A stretch of 64,000 nt of DNA from Prinia subflava (taxonomy: Eukaryota; Chordata; Aves; Passeriformes; Cisticolidae), in the NCBI RefSeq assembly GCF_021018805.1, contig NC_086254.1, positions 23,993,300 to 24,057,299 of the forward strand, given 5' to 3'. The notes beneath the pieces are model-generated. The model searched no databases. It was not told the origin of the DNA and saw nothing but the letters and a program-made list of their open reading frames with translations. Position 1 is the stretch's first letter, and the number at the start of each line of letters is the position of its first letter. Below, piece by piece: positions 23,546 through 34,739 of the stretch. The translations under genes and the position numbers were made by a program.

Positions 23546-24138
23546 TTGGCTGAGGTTTTGGGGTTTGTTGGGGGTATTTTTTATTTGTTTGTTTGTTTTT
23601 CCTCAAGCTTGCAGAAAAGTGAATTAAATAAAAATTAGGCTGTCCTGCACTCTCGCACCCCGTGTGTACCCTGAACTTCTTTTTACACAATATTTACAAT
23701 ATTTAAATGGAGATAAAGTTATTTTCCCAGGGCCTGAGCATCCTTTGTTGCCAGGCCACTGTAGAAGTGCGGGGGATAATTGCGTGCAACTTTTTAATTG
23801 CCGGAGCAGAGCCAACAGAAAAGCACCGCGGGATGATGCTGGGGAAGATGCAAAGTGTGATTTCTTACAGAGCCATTAACTAAATCCTAAAAATAAAGCA
23901 GCACGTGGAAAGCGGTTGCACAGCACAGATCAGGAGATGGAAATGATGTTTTTTTAACAGCGCTGCTCCTCTCAGGTGCTCAGAGCAGGCTGAGGGACAC
24001 CACACCATGTGGGTGGGATGTTTTAGAGTCATATTTTTGACAATTTAGAATCATATTAAATGCATATATTTCCCAAAAATCTGTGTATTTAAGCACAGTG
24101 TTATATAACTGTGTTTGTAACATTTTCTCTCTTTATAG
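23546..24138. other. Unique AT-rich DNA upstream of the candidate exon
   Basis: Non-repetitive. The last 20 bases form a polypyrimidine tract ending TTTATAG that would act as the acceptor for the segment at 24139-24211. Confidence 0.4.
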
Positions 24139-24211
24139 GTGTAACTTTGGAAACTACAGGTTCATTTTCTACTCTGAAATAATCCTCACCTTGCACAAGA
24201 TCAGGCGCAAG
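24139..24211 (+). other. Candidate internal exon, 73 bp, unidentified
   Basis: The segment is preceded by a good acceptor (TTTTCTCTCTTTATAG, AG at 24137-24138) and followed by a near-consensus donor (CGCAAG then GTAAGAATT, GT at 24212). Only one of the three plus-strand frames is open. It reads CNFGNYRFIFYSEIILTLHK followed by IRRK, starting with one base of a split codon. I do not recognise the peptide. No partner exon with matching phase was found in the window. It could be an exon of a coding or long non-coding transcript, or a chance pair of splice signals. Confidence 0.2.
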
Positions 24212-24895
24212 GTAAGAATTTCCCTCCCCCTAAATACCCCTGTGTTAATAAATTTTGCAAATGCCCCAACACTTGAGGGGCAAACTCCTCCACCCCCTGA
24301 AGCTGCTGAACACTTTCCTGTCCCTTACTCATCATTTTTGGCAGAGCTGCTGAAACTTCTTCATTAAGTTTTGATTCATTCACACACACCAGGGATTCAC
24401 ATGAGTTAATTCCCGATTTCAGATCTCCTGATTTTTACTATTTCATATGGGAAATTCTGGGGAAATCCTGGCTCCTTTGGCATTAATAGCAAAACTCATA
24501 ATTTCGAGAGAACAGGGGGAATATTCACTCCAAGCCCAATCCCCAAACTGCCAGGATCCATCCTCAGGGCTGTATTTCCAGGATGATGAAATTTCGGCTG
24601 AATTCAGACATGTGTGATATTTATTTGAAGCAGATGCATCAAATTCCTTACAAATGCTTACAGTAACTCTTAATCAAGTATTCATACTGTGCACTGTAAT
24701 CAAGTGCTCAGAGCTGCACTCTGCTTCACAAATCAAGAAAAAGGGATTGTTTTTAACTCCCTTCACCAAAAATGGATCAAAGAAAATGCTGGTAAATGAA
24801 ATGGAGCTCCCATGAGCCACAGAATCAGCCTGGAAAATGCCTACGTGAAACAAAATATTAGTGGTGGTATCTTCTATGACTTGGGTTGTACAGAG
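24212..24895. other. Unique DNA, nothing recognised
   Basis: AT-rich, non-repetitive sequence. No further exon-like segment was identified. Confidence 0.45.
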
Positions 24896-25085
24896 GGATC
24901 CCAGAGATTAATTATGGATGGGTTTGGGTTGGAAGGGACTTTAAAATAATCCTGTTCCACCCCTGCCATGGGCAGGGACACCTTCCACTGTCCCAGGGTG
25001 CTCCAGCCTGGCCTTGGGCACTGCCAGGGCTCCAGGGCCTCAACACCCTCCCAGGGAAGGGAATTTCCCAAATTTCCCTTTTCCA
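24896..25085 (-). mobile_element. CR1 LINE 3' end fragment
   Basis: GATGGGTTTGGGTTGGAAGG, GACTTTAAAATAATCCTGTT, CCATGGGCAGGGACACCTTC and GCTCCAGCCTGGCCTTGGGC are the reverse complement of the CR1 3' region. The octamer end is degraded (GGGATCCCAGAGATTAATTA), and the right side ends near CCCAGGGAAGGGAATTTCCC. It is non-coding and 5'-truncated. Confidence 0.92.
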
Positions 25086-25599
25086 GTTTGGCAATCAGGA
25101 CCTTGTGAGAATCCCAACCCAGATTAAAGAGTTCCTGGCCAAGAGGCACCGCAGTTTACAAGGCTCTAAATACAAAACTGCTCACTGGCGTGTGCTTTCT
25201 TTAGGAGACAGATAGGAAAACAATCCCTGCAGGACAAACCACGCGTTCTCTGTACCCCCCAGAGCACAGCTCCGTCCTGGAGGAGGCTGCGGTGCTGAGG
25301 AGCTCAGCTGAGAACTGTAAATACACCCTGTGAGCAGGATCAGGGCTGACACATCCCTTACTCACCCCCTGGCACGCTGCTTGTGCAATCCTGAACTTTA
25401 CAAACAACGCAGACACTGACACCGGGCACAGGGGGAGCCCTGCCAGGGGTGCAGAGCTGGGGTCGCCTGGCTTTAGAGGAAAATGTCAATAAAATGCTCC
25501 TAAAGCCCTGATTTACGTGTGCTCCCTGTTTACCTAAGCAGCACAGCTCTGTGGGGCAGCCAAAGCCCAGAGCACGCAGGAAATCAAATTGTTGTGTTT
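25086..25599. other. Unique DNA, nothing recognised
   Basis: Balanced composition with no supported features. Confidence 0.45.
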
Positions 25600-26280
25600 T
25601 CCTTTTTAACAGGATGTTATCAGAAGGAAATAAAAGAGCTCATTTTGCAGCTATACGTACTGGTAGTTGGTCTTAATTTTCCTGAATACACCCCAGGAAG
25701 GTTTCGACACCATCCCTCAACAGGATGCTCTGACACACTCCCTGATTTACTTTCAGGCAAAACAGGTAGTAAGTCTATAATGGGGCTAATTAGTGAGCTT
25801 AATTGTAAAGCAAGCTGTTTACATAAGGACACGTTCACCCCACAGTATAATGAATAATAGTAAATGATATCCACCAATTCTTCACAGTCAGACAAAAGCC
25901 TAAAGAAACTGAGGATACTGAACAAAAGTCCTTATTTCCTGCCAGGCCTCGGCCTTCTGCTTGGAAATGTGGAAAAACAAATTTCTAAATTAATATCTGT
26001 TAATATTTGTTATTGCAGCTGATTGGGTGATTTTAGTGGTACACAAGCACAGGAGCAGAGAGAGGAGGTGCCAGTGTGGGCTGGCTTTCATCACATGCAT
26101 GAAAGTAATTCTTGGAATATTGCTTTGCATGAAGAAATTAAGATATTTCAGATATGTCATTGATCATTTCATATCTGAATCCCAATCGTTACACCAAGGG
26201 ACTTCTTTATTCTGATTAATTTGTTGCCTCACTGTTATTCCTTGTTTTACATAAATAAAACATATTATAAATGAAAAATA
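25600..26280. other. Candidate conserved non-coding DNA
   Basis: High-complexity AT-rich DNA with words such as GGGGCTAATTAGTGAGC (25782-25798), CTTAATTGTAAAGC and TGTTTACATAAGG (25819-25831, a forkhead-like core). No transposon or tandem repeat is present. The regulatory role is an inference. Confidence 0.33.
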
Positions 26281-27692
26281 TTATTGTTCTGCTGAGTTTT
26301 CTCTAGGTGACCCTTCACCCTCTGGGAGATGATTTGGATGGGTGAATTCTATTCAGTGGCTTTGGAATTTTTTTGTTTGGTTGTTTTTTCTTCTATTTGC
26401 ACAACTGAAACTGAGTGCCTGGGCTGGTGCAGCCTGACTCAGCTGCCAGGTATGCCAGTGAACCTTGGGTGTGACTGCTCTGGAGCCAATCTGGCAGAAA
26501 ATTATAAATTAAAACCAAAGTGAGTGTGGAGGGCACTCTGGGGGCCTGTTCCCAAGGGAAAATCCCTGATTTTCCAGCAGTGCCCCTCAGCCTGGCAGGA
26601 TCACCCAGGGGGCTGTGAGGAGACTCTCAGATCAGAGGGTTTCACCAATAAATAACCACCTGGTTATTTACTAATATTTACTCCTAAGAGAAAGGAGCAG
26701 AGAGAACAAAACCTGCCAAGGCAGAGAGGAACGACCTGCAGAAGGTGGGGCTGGACCAGGGGCTGCTGTCCTGGGGCTTTGGGGTCATTTTGGGTCCCCT
26801 CCCCAGCAGTGCCCCATTGCCTGTGCCCTGCTGGGATCTCCCTCATCCCCAGCCAGGGAAGTGGGATGCAGCCAAGGTGGGGCCCAGAACATCCCAGAAC
26901 ATCCTGGGAGAGGCAGAGACACCGTGGAGCTCTTACAAAACAATTGAGGAAACTGTTCTTCCTGTGAGCTTCACTCCTGGCTGTCAGAAGAGGATTTAAA
27001 GTTCATTTCACAGCTCAGAAAAGTGAACAGAGTCAAACAAGTCTGAAATTATTTTAACTCAGACCCGCTTTGAAAGGCATAAAACCCAAACGGGATCACA
27101 ACTTTTCATTAACTTTGTCGCTGAAATTGCTCCTGATTTCTGAGCTGTCATTGCTTGGGCCCCTGAAAATTTGGCAGCAGGAAGAGCTCTCAAGGATATA
27201 AATTTCCATATAAATTTCCACTTGCAGCAGGGCTGTGTGTGCTCTCCACAGAGAGCCCAGCCCAGAGCTGAGAGCACGCTCTGGGTTGTCATTAGACTGT
27301 CATCAGGGCCTGCACGGGGAGCTGCAGTGGGGAGACCGTGCCAATTATTCCTTTTTTATTATTATTTTACTTAATAAAACCCAGTGAACCATGTGCTTAA
27401 AGTTAAGCACGTGTTTCAAGTGCTCAGGGAAGCAGGACTGGCTCAGCACAGTCTTCGGAGGGGCAGAGTTGATAAAACAGATTGCAGTGTTACCACAGAA
27501 CTGACACAGAAATGGACTGAAAACTTCAAAAACGTTTTTAAACTCAAACCAGCAACAATACAATCTTTGACTGCACCGAAGACTTCTGGCTTTGTAACAA
27601 GCAAACTGGATTTGTATGACATAAATTTCCCCCAGAACGTGAACCGTGCCCTCACACCATTTCGGTTTGCTCCTCTGAAAACGAATCATAAC
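26281..27692. other. Unique DNA, nothing recognised
   Basis: Two GC-rich portions (26520-26900 and 27230-27340) lie within AT-rich sequence. The open frames are short and overlap on both strands. Confidence 0.45.
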
Positions 27693-27741
27693 ATTTAATT
27701 TATGTGATTGTCACATAAATTAAATTTAATTTATGTGATTG
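27693..27741. repeat. Perfect hairpin plus direct repeat
   Basis: ATTTAATTTATGTGA (27693-27707) and its exact reverse complement TCACATAAATTAAAT (27711-27725) are separated by TTG. The first arm plus loop, ATTTAATTTATGTGATTG, is then repeated directly at 27724-27741. The segment therefore holds three copies of one word in the order forward, reverse, forward. It may be a replication-slippage product or a small cruciform-forming site. No transposon ends are visible. Confidence 0.9.
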
Positions 27742-27796
27742 ACATCCTTGGTACAGAGCAAGTGGTGACTTTCAGCCACTCCAGTCATATCAATAC

Positions 27797-27820
27797 TGAG
27801 GAGTCATTGATGACTCCTCA
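27797..27820. repeat. 24-bp palindrome with AP-1-like halves
   Basis: TGAGGAGTCAT and ATGACTCCTCA are perfect 11-bp arms around TG. The arms include GAGTCAT and ATGACTC, which match most of the AP-1 core TGAGTCA. It lies 56 bp after the hairpin at 27693-27741. Confidence 0.85.
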
Positions 27821-28182
27821 CTTTGGAGAGCAGTCAGCTCAGGACAGTTGTGTAATTGGCATTCAGTCAAGCAGAAAAATTGCCCAGGTAGGCAAATCCA
27901 GGTGGTTTTCATCCTGGCATTTCACCCTGGCAAAGACTTCTTGGGGAAAGGACTCCTCCTTTCCTTTCAGCATTTTGCAGTGTCCAACTCAAAACTCCTG
28001 GTCTGTGATGCGTGGATTAATTAATATTAATAATGCCATCATTAAGAAGGTTGTTAATTGGGAAGCTGCAGCCAGTCCCAGGTTGTTTTCTCCACTGCAG
28101 CCTGGAGCTGGGTGCCGGCACATTCCCGAGGGACAGCACTGTGGGGAGGGGGGAAGAGTGCAGAAAAGGAGGGATCCAGGCC
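27821..28182. other. Unique DNA, nothing recognised
   Basis: No supported feature. Confidence 0.4.
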
Positions 28183-28232
28183 CACAGGATCATTAAAGGT
28201 GGAAAAGACCTCCTGGATCATCAAATGCAGCC
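28183..28232 (-). mobile_element. Very short CR1 3' end remnant
   Basis: CACAGGATCATTAAAGGTGG followed by AAAAGACCTCCTGGATCATC and CAAATGCAGCC resembles the reverse complement of the extreme 3' end of the GGTTGGAAAAGACCTC type of CR1. Only about 50 bp remain, so the call is weaker than for the other copies. Confidence 0.65.
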
Positions 28233-29298
28233 TTTAAAAGAGGTTCCCCCAAAAGAGCAGAGAAAGGAGAAGCCACTGATGCAGACCAAGCTGTCCTTTA
28301 TCCATGACTGTCCTTCCAAAGCTAAAGTGAGATCTTACAGCCCATCCCGGGGTTCCCTGGAGTGATGTCTGAGCTCAGCAGGGCATTTTGGGGAGGTCTC
28401 CAAATTCCCTATCCCGATATCCCCAACTGAGCCCATTGAAGGAAAGAACAATGTTGGGAGTGGCCGCAGGAGCTTTGTGTGGCCAGAAGAGAGGGAATGA
28501 CAGGAACCACCAGCTCAGCCCAGCCAGGGCAGCACAGCCCGAGTCCTCCTCTCCCGCTGCCCAAAGAAAAGTCAGTCATAAAATCAGAGGTTGTTAGGCA
28601 ACTTGGCTAAATTTATATCCGTCCCCAGCCCTGCGCTGCTTCCTTGAGGGAGCAGTTTTCCTCTCAGAGGCTGCTGGCTCCCATCCATCACTGCTCCCGC
28701 AGCAATGCAGGCACCTGTTCCTGCAGCAGCTGCACCACTGCGAGCAGCCAGCAGCTGGAACGGGGATGCAAATCACCCCTGAGGGGCTGGAGGCTGACAG
28801 AGCCTGCCCGGAGCCCTCTGCTGCTCCCGGGGCATTTCCAGTTCCTCCCCAGTGCTGGCCAGCCTGGCTGAGCTCGGCTTTGGGGCTGGGAGAGCGTTCA
28901 TCACCACATCTGAGATCCTGCAACACCTTTTTGCTGTGGTTAAAGGCAGAGGGCGATCCTCTGATGAGGGTCACTGCAGCCTGGCTGCTGTCCCAGCCCT
29001 GCCCTGGGCAGATTTGGAGCTGCAGTGGCAGAAAAGCGGTGCTGGGTGGGGGAAGATGGTGAAACTGCCTCTTCTGACTGAAAACGGTGCCAAAAACAGC
29101 TGTGCCAGCACCAGGCAGGGCTGAGAACAGATCAGTGCGGGCTGAGGGCCCCCCCAGGAGGGTTTGGGCTCAGGGCTTGTACCCCAAAAGAGGGAACAGC
29201 TTGAAGTGAGCACATCCCTGGCACAGTGAGGAGGGGGAGGAGGGAGCTGCTCTTCCAGGGAAATCCCTGGAGCAGGGACTTCTCAGGGAGCCGCACCA
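28233..29298. other. GC-rich unique DNA, nothing recognised
   Basis: Overlapping frames on both strands are expected at this composition. None shows a recognisable domain. Confidence 0.45.
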
Positions 29299-29379
29299 GT
29301 GCCACAATTCCAGCTGTGTGCCACAATTCCAGATGTGTGCCACAATTCCAGCTGTGTGCCACAATTCCTGCTGTGTGCC
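29299..29379. repeat. 19-bp tandem repeat, about four copies
   Basis: The unit GTGCCACAATTCCAGCTGT starts at 29299, 29318, 29337 and 29356, with single substitutions (AGATGT, CTGCTGT). Confidence 0.94.
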
Positions 29380-29428
29380 CCTCTGGAGGAGAGGGGCTAG
29401 GGGAAGGGCGATGGGGATGGGGCAGCCC

Positions 29429-29542
29429 TGACTCCCAGGATTTCTCCTGGCTCCCTGGATTTCTCCTGGCTCCCTGCATTTCTCCTGACTCCCTGCATTT
29501 CTCCTGACTCCCTGCATTTCTCCTGACTCCCTGCATTTCTCC
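29429..29542. repeat. 19-bp tandem repeat, six copies
   Basis: TGACTCCCTGCATTTCTCC units start at 29429, 29448, 29467, 29486, 29505 and 29524. Variants toward the left are TGGCTCCC and GGATTT, and the three right-hand copies are identical. The period equals that of the unrelated repeat only 50 bp upstream. Confidence 0.95.
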
Positions 29543-29869
29543 TGCCTGCAGCTCTGCAGGGGTTTTCTCCAGAGCTGCTGAGGCTCATGTGAGTTTTGCA
29601 GGCAGTTCCTCAGCCCTGGCTCTGGAATTCAGCTTTGCCAAATTCCTCTGGCCCGGCAGCACCTGGAGGGCTCCGTGCAGGGGCTGCCAAGGTGCTGCTC
29701 CCCTTCCCTGTCTCTCCTGAGGATGAGCCCGGCTTTGTGCCAGGCTCAGTCACAGCCCAGAGCCTCACCTGGGCACTGATGCCACCCAAAGGTGTCACCA
29801 CCTGCACGGACAAATGTCCCCTCTGAATCCCTGCCCCAGGCCCTGCAAACACCGAATGTGAATTAACTG
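29543..29869. other. GC-rich unique DNA, nothing recognised
   Basis: No supported feature. Confidence 0.4.
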
Positions 29870-30420
29870 AACTCATCCAAATCTGGAGATTGTGTCTGCA
29901 TCACTCATGGCCCAGATCAAATACTCGTGAGCAGGGATTTTATCAGTGCATTATCTGTTTTTGTAAGGCCTAATTTGAAGAAAGCAACCTGCAAAATAGG
30001 AAATTACATTTTTAAGCACACTTCTGTGGCAAGGACTGTTAAAACCTTGAGAATTTTACCTTTTAACCAATGACAGATTATCTCAGACAACACAAAGCCA
30101 CGTAAAACGTAATTACTGGCACAGCACTGCTTGCGATCATTTTTACACTAAATATTGTTAATTTAAATACTGGCTAATTAACTTAATGTCATAAGATTCA
30201 TGCTCTAAATAACTGTGTTGTCTAACATCTTTAAGCTGCACGTCTTCCTTCTTTCTGGCTCCCTCTTCCTCCTACTCCAGCAGTGTCAAATTGCATCGAA
30301 GTCAATTAAGAGCTGCTCATTTATTATACACACCTTGTTAGAGCAAGCAGGATAATTGAATGCCGAGCCTCCCTCCCCTCCATGTCCACGACTGAGAGTA
30401 ACACGATAGGTGAGAAGGAT
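29870..30420. other. Candidate conserved non-coding element
   Basis: This is the most enhancer-like stretch in the window by eye: 550 bp of high-complexity AT-rich DNA, free of repeats and bounded by GC-rich DNA. It contains GGCTAATTAACTTAATG (30172-30188), TTTTTACACTAAATATTG, TTGCATCGAAGTCAATTAAG and CAAGCAGGATAATTG, several with homeodomain TAAT or ATTA cores. Conservation cannot be shown from one sequence. Confidence 0.4.
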
Positions 30421-31599
30421 TTTTGAGATTAGGTGGTTTATAAATAGATGCACAGGAGGGTTTTTTAAAAGGCCCCCTTGTTGTTTCTTTGATTTTAGCT
30501 ATTGAAATGTGCCTTAACCTGTGGGGCTGAGGGTGCAGGGACAGCGGGATTAAGGATTTTTTTTTTTTTTTAATCTGAATTTCTCTAAGTGAAGGGTTTT
30601 ATTGGGGGGGGAGAACAAGGAGGGTGGCAGAGGCAGAAAGACAGCTGGGGGATGAGTGACGAGCAGAGCCCTCCCTTTGTGCCACCATTTGGTGGCTGCT
30701 GTGAAATGGTGGCAGCAGGGAGAGCTCCCAGCTGGGGTCCCTTGAGCAGGGTGGTGGGGAAAGGAGAGGGGAATGGGATCCCTGAAAAGCTTTTGATAAT
30801 CATTGTTTACTGTAATGAGAATTAAAAATAAACTTCTCTCCTTCCGTGGGCATGGCTGGGCCCACCTGTGCTGTGCCAGCCCAGAGAAGCAGGGATGAAC
30901 TATGAAAAACTCTCATCTGTTGCAATTGCACTTCAATAATTCCATTATCAGTATTCAATAATAACATTTTGGGATTCTGGAGCGATACCTTGGGCCCAGA
31001 CAGCCAAACTCAAGGAAACAACTTTTGTTTTAGTGGGGAGCAGGCCCTGGTGAGATGCGGGAGAGCTTGGGGTTGGCATGAGGAATTATGAAAATTTATA
31101 AAAAACTCCTTTTATCAAAATCTACTTCACAAGTGCTCTCTTCCAGGAAAGGGGAAGGACTTTAAAATATCAACTCTAGGCACTTCCTCCCCTCACCCAG
31201 CTCTGTTTTGTTCTGCTCCTTCAGACCATTTTCCTGTCCCTTTCCCCTGCCCAGGAATGCCCACTCCGATCAGATAAAGAGCTGAAATCTGCACCCATAA
31301 ATTACAGTACAGACACCAAAACCTCTCAAAAACGTCTCCTGAAATGTCCCTTCCCCGCAGCAGGAGCGGCCGGTTCACTGCAGGTGACTCATTTAATTCC
31401 ATATTTAAGGACACATCCCTCTGCTATTTATTAGCTGAACACAAAGTGCCCAAACAGAATTGCACAGTCCCGACCCCAGACTAGAGGAGTTTGTGAAGTT
31501 TTGAGTTTGAAATCACTGCAGATTTATTGTGCCTTTGCTGAGAGTAGAAATGTGCTCCAGAAGTTTGAAAATATTCATTCTCAGGGGTGGTAAAAATTC
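30421..31599. other. Unique DNA, nothing recognised
   Basis: Includes a T run at about 30556-30571 and a G run near 30604-30611. The rest is non-repetitive with no credible exon. Confidence 0.45.
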
Positions 31600-31749
31600 A
31601 ATGAAATAATAAATGGAATGAAGAATAAAATAATAAATGTAATAAAATAATAACAAAATAAATGGAATAAAGTAATAACGTAAGAAATAAAAATAAATAA
31701 GAAATGAAATAAAGATAAATTAGATAAAATAATTTTAATAAAACCAACA
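31600..31749. repeat. A/T-rich degenerate AATAA-type low complexity
   Basis: Irregular runs of AATAAAATAATAAATG lead into the pentanucleotide arrays. A closely similar phrase (AATAAAATAATAAATGTAAT) recurs alone at about 33857-33890, 2.2 kb away. Confidence 0.85.
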
Positions 31750-31865
31750 TAGAATAGAATAGAATAGAATAGAATAGAATAGAATAGAATAGAATAGAAT
31801 AGAATAGAATAGAATAGAATAGAATAGAATAGAATAGAATAGAATAGAATAGAATAGAATAGAAT
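31750..31865 (+). repeat. TAGAA pentanucleotide microsatellite
   Basis: About 23 uninterrupted TAGAA units. It passes directly into an AAAAT array at the right. Confidence 0.97.
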
Positions 31866-31930
31866 AATAAAATAAAATAAAATAAAATAAAATAAAATAA
31901 AATAAAATAAAATAAATAAAATAAAATAAA
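31866..31930 (+). repeat. AAAAT pentanucleotide microsatellite
   Basis: About 12 AATAA units with one 4-bp interruption near the end. Together with the TAGAA array this is a compound microsatellite of about 180 bp; a change of G to A in TAGAA gives TAAAA. Confidence 0.96.
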
Positions 31931-32289
31931 CTAACCCTCTTGAAGCCCAGTTACCTGTTCTGCATATCAGCTCTTTGGTAAAGTTAAATAAATTGGATTT
32001 TTTCCAACCAATACGAAGCAATTAGGCTCGATTGGGGTTTAATGATTCTCCAAATGCCTTTTTTTGTTCTGTCCCTTTGTCCTGAGGGTTCTTTCCTCTC
32101 ACTACGGACCCAGCCAAGAGAGGATGATAAAGTGCCCAGGTTAGACTGGAAAATTTGAATAAAATCTCCTTCCTAGCAGCTCCTCCTCAAAGAAAGAATG
32201 GTATGAAATAAATAAACAAGCAAGCAAAGAGTTAAAAAAACCCTCTTCTAATTTCCTTGAAGACAGTAGAGCTGGTTGCTGTTGTTTGG
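31931..32289. other. Unique AT-rich DNA, nothing recognised
   Basis: Short spacer between two microsatellites with no recognised feature. Confidence 0.45.
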
Positions 32290-32307
32290 ATAATAATGAT
32301 GATGATG

Positions 32308-32380
<73 letters not shown>
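32290..32380 (+). repeat. ATA trinucleotide microsatellite
   Basis: About 30 trinucleotide units, beginning with a few GAT units (TGATGATGATGATA) and then perfect AAT repeats. Confidence 0.97.
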
Positions 32381-32381
<1 letters not shown>

Positions 32382-34119
32382 TTTTTCCCATGGCACTCAT
32401 CTCAGAGAGCCCCTCCTGGGCAGCAGGACAGAATAAAAGGTTTCCAATGCTGATGTTTAAATGTTTCCAAGGAATTTGTTAATCCCACTGGACAAGGCTC
32501 CTGCCCTCTCTGGAGCAGCAGCCCCATCCCGCTTTTAGCAGATCCTATAAGGCGATGACAGCTCACAAGGAGTTGATAAACGCCATTCCTCAGGAAGATA
32601 AATGTAAACCAAACCCTCAAACCTCTGGCTATTTATCCACAAATCCAATTATTTTACACCGGCGTTTTAAATTGAAAGGGATGGGGATTTTTTTTAAAGA
32701 ACAGCAAGGACTTGGGCCCGGCTGTTGCTTATAAACCCCGAGAAAGGAGAGATATAAAACACAAAAGTGAAACAAAAGGAGGTCAGGAGGAAGGCATCAA
32801 TATTCCCTCCTGCGGGAGGGCTTCCAGAATAGTCAGATCCAAGGAAATCCCGATCTCTTCCCGAGGTGAGCAGGACAGGATGGATTCCAGAGCTCTGGAG
32901 CAGCAGAGCTCCCACCAACCCCGGCTCCTGCTCCCAGATTCCCGGATTTGGGAGTCCGAGGCTCCCACTTTGTTGGGATATTATTTTATCACGAGTTTGG
33001 AAAGAGCAAACGCTGATTTTCAGGAATACCTTCCCTGGAGAAAAAGCCCACTCCATAAATAAAGTGAAATTGGGAATGATATTCTTAATCATAAGAAGGA
33101 TAATTGTGTTTTGGGATACACAACTTTGGAGCTGGGGTATCAGAAATGAACCCGGGGGTAATTAAGACATGCAGGAGAGACCTGAGATATCCATGGGTGT
33201 GTCTCGAGCCATGAGAACAGAGATGATGAAATCAAAGGAATTACAGAAATTAGGATAAATACATCAGAATTTAAGCCTGGCGCTCTGGGGGATCCATGTA
33301 AATTCTCCTATTGGTGCTGCAAAGCTGGGAAGTTCCACTTGGATATCCAACACACCACCCCAACACCCTGAGATGTGTCCTGGGCTGTTTTTTACTATTT
33401 GAAAACAGCCCTGGAGCTGCATCTGTCCATCAGAGAGAGCTGTGACCCTTGAAGGGGCAGTGCTGCTGCTGCCCCAGCACAGAAACCCCCATAATCCAGG
33501 GGTGAATTCCCCAATATTCTCACTCCTGCAGTGCTCTGCCAGCCAGCAGCTCTGCCTCTGTTAAAATACACTTTTTACTGATCCCCGGGTTCACATAACT
33601 GCACTGGACCCGCAGAAATACAGAAATGTTGTTGCAGCCACCACGTGAGGCTCAGGCAGCAAAAACTGTGGGAATCGGTGAATTCAGGGATGGCATCTCC
33701 TGCCCAACCACATCTAAGATAAAAACGCCTCCCTGTGATTTCCATGTGACAGGGAATTGCTCTCTCTGCGTGTTTGAAACCCTTTTACACCGCACCCTGC
33801 CCTTGCTGGGCTCCCCTGGAGGCTGGAATAGGTGAGCGCTCCTGGCTGCTCACCTAAATAAAATAATAAATGTAATAAAATAATAATGTAATAAATGGAA
33901 TTACAGGCTGTCTGAAACCTCCTTAGACATTCAAAACTTCTTTTTTTGGTTGTTTTTTTTAATCTCCCCCATTCCCCATCAGCATCCTAATGACTCATGG
34001 GGAGTGCTTGCACACAAACCCCCTGGAGCCAGCGCTTACAGTAAAAATGTTTGGAGTGTGTGTCAGCACTGCAGAACGGGCGCATAGAATTTATCAGAAA
34101 AGCTCTGCCTGAGGACCAC
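32381..34119. other. Unique DNA, nothing recognised
   Basis: Balanced to AT-rich. It holds the isolated AATAAAATAATAAATG-like phrase near 33857-33900 that echoes 31620-31660. No gene or mobile element is recognised. Confidence 0.45.
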
Positions 34120-34260
34120 TCGCTGCTGTCTGAGATATTCTGGGGTATTTTCGCCGGGAAAATTCGAAGCGTGTTATCATCCCCCGCATCTGCCCGCGGA
34201 GGGGAAATTTCGTCATCCCTCCCGATGTTAAAATTCGCTCAGCTGCGAGCGTGAGAAGAG
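34120..34260. promoter_or_regulatory. Small CpG-dense patch
   Basis: About 13 CpGs lie in 120 bp around TTTTCGCCGGGAAAATTCGA, CTGCCCGCGGAGGGG and TTCGCTCAGCTGCGAGCGTG. The last word holds a TCAGCTGCGA-type E-box (CAGCTG). It is too short for a standard CpG island, but such density in otherwise CpG-poor DNA suggests a hypomethylated regulatory element. Confidence 0.3.
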
Positions 34261-34739
34261 GGAGGTTTGGCCAGAGCCCTGCTGAATTTCAGAGTTTTTA
34301 TTCCACCTCAGCCGCTCCTTAAGAGGTGCCGGGCTCTTTGCTTGGGATGAATTTGTGTCCAGGATGGCACCACTGCCCTACAAACACCCCAGAAAACTCG
34401 ATTTTCCCAACCCTAATTCAGTGTCACATTCCTGACTCTAATTCCAAATGCTGTTGGAGCAGTGTATTTCTAATTATTTTTTATTTGGTGTGTTCTGAAC
34501 GTGGTTTTTATATTCTGAATAAAATGGTGTTCACTCAAATTCCAGCTGAATATTTTGTCACACTCAGGGCACATTTTCCTAAAATCCTCATTTTTGCTCA
34601 GATCTGCCCCACAGAGATCCGTTTTCTAGATATCCACTCTAATTCTTTATTATAACACCCAAATTCTCTGCAGTTGTAACCACCCCATTTTATGACTAAT
34701 TATTTCCCCCCCACACACATATTAACACTTCAAACTAAT
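34261..34739. other. Unique DNA, nothing recognised
   Basis: A roughly 110-codon open frame is present (34326-34655) but has no recognisable domain, codon pattern or splice context. Confidence 0.4.
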
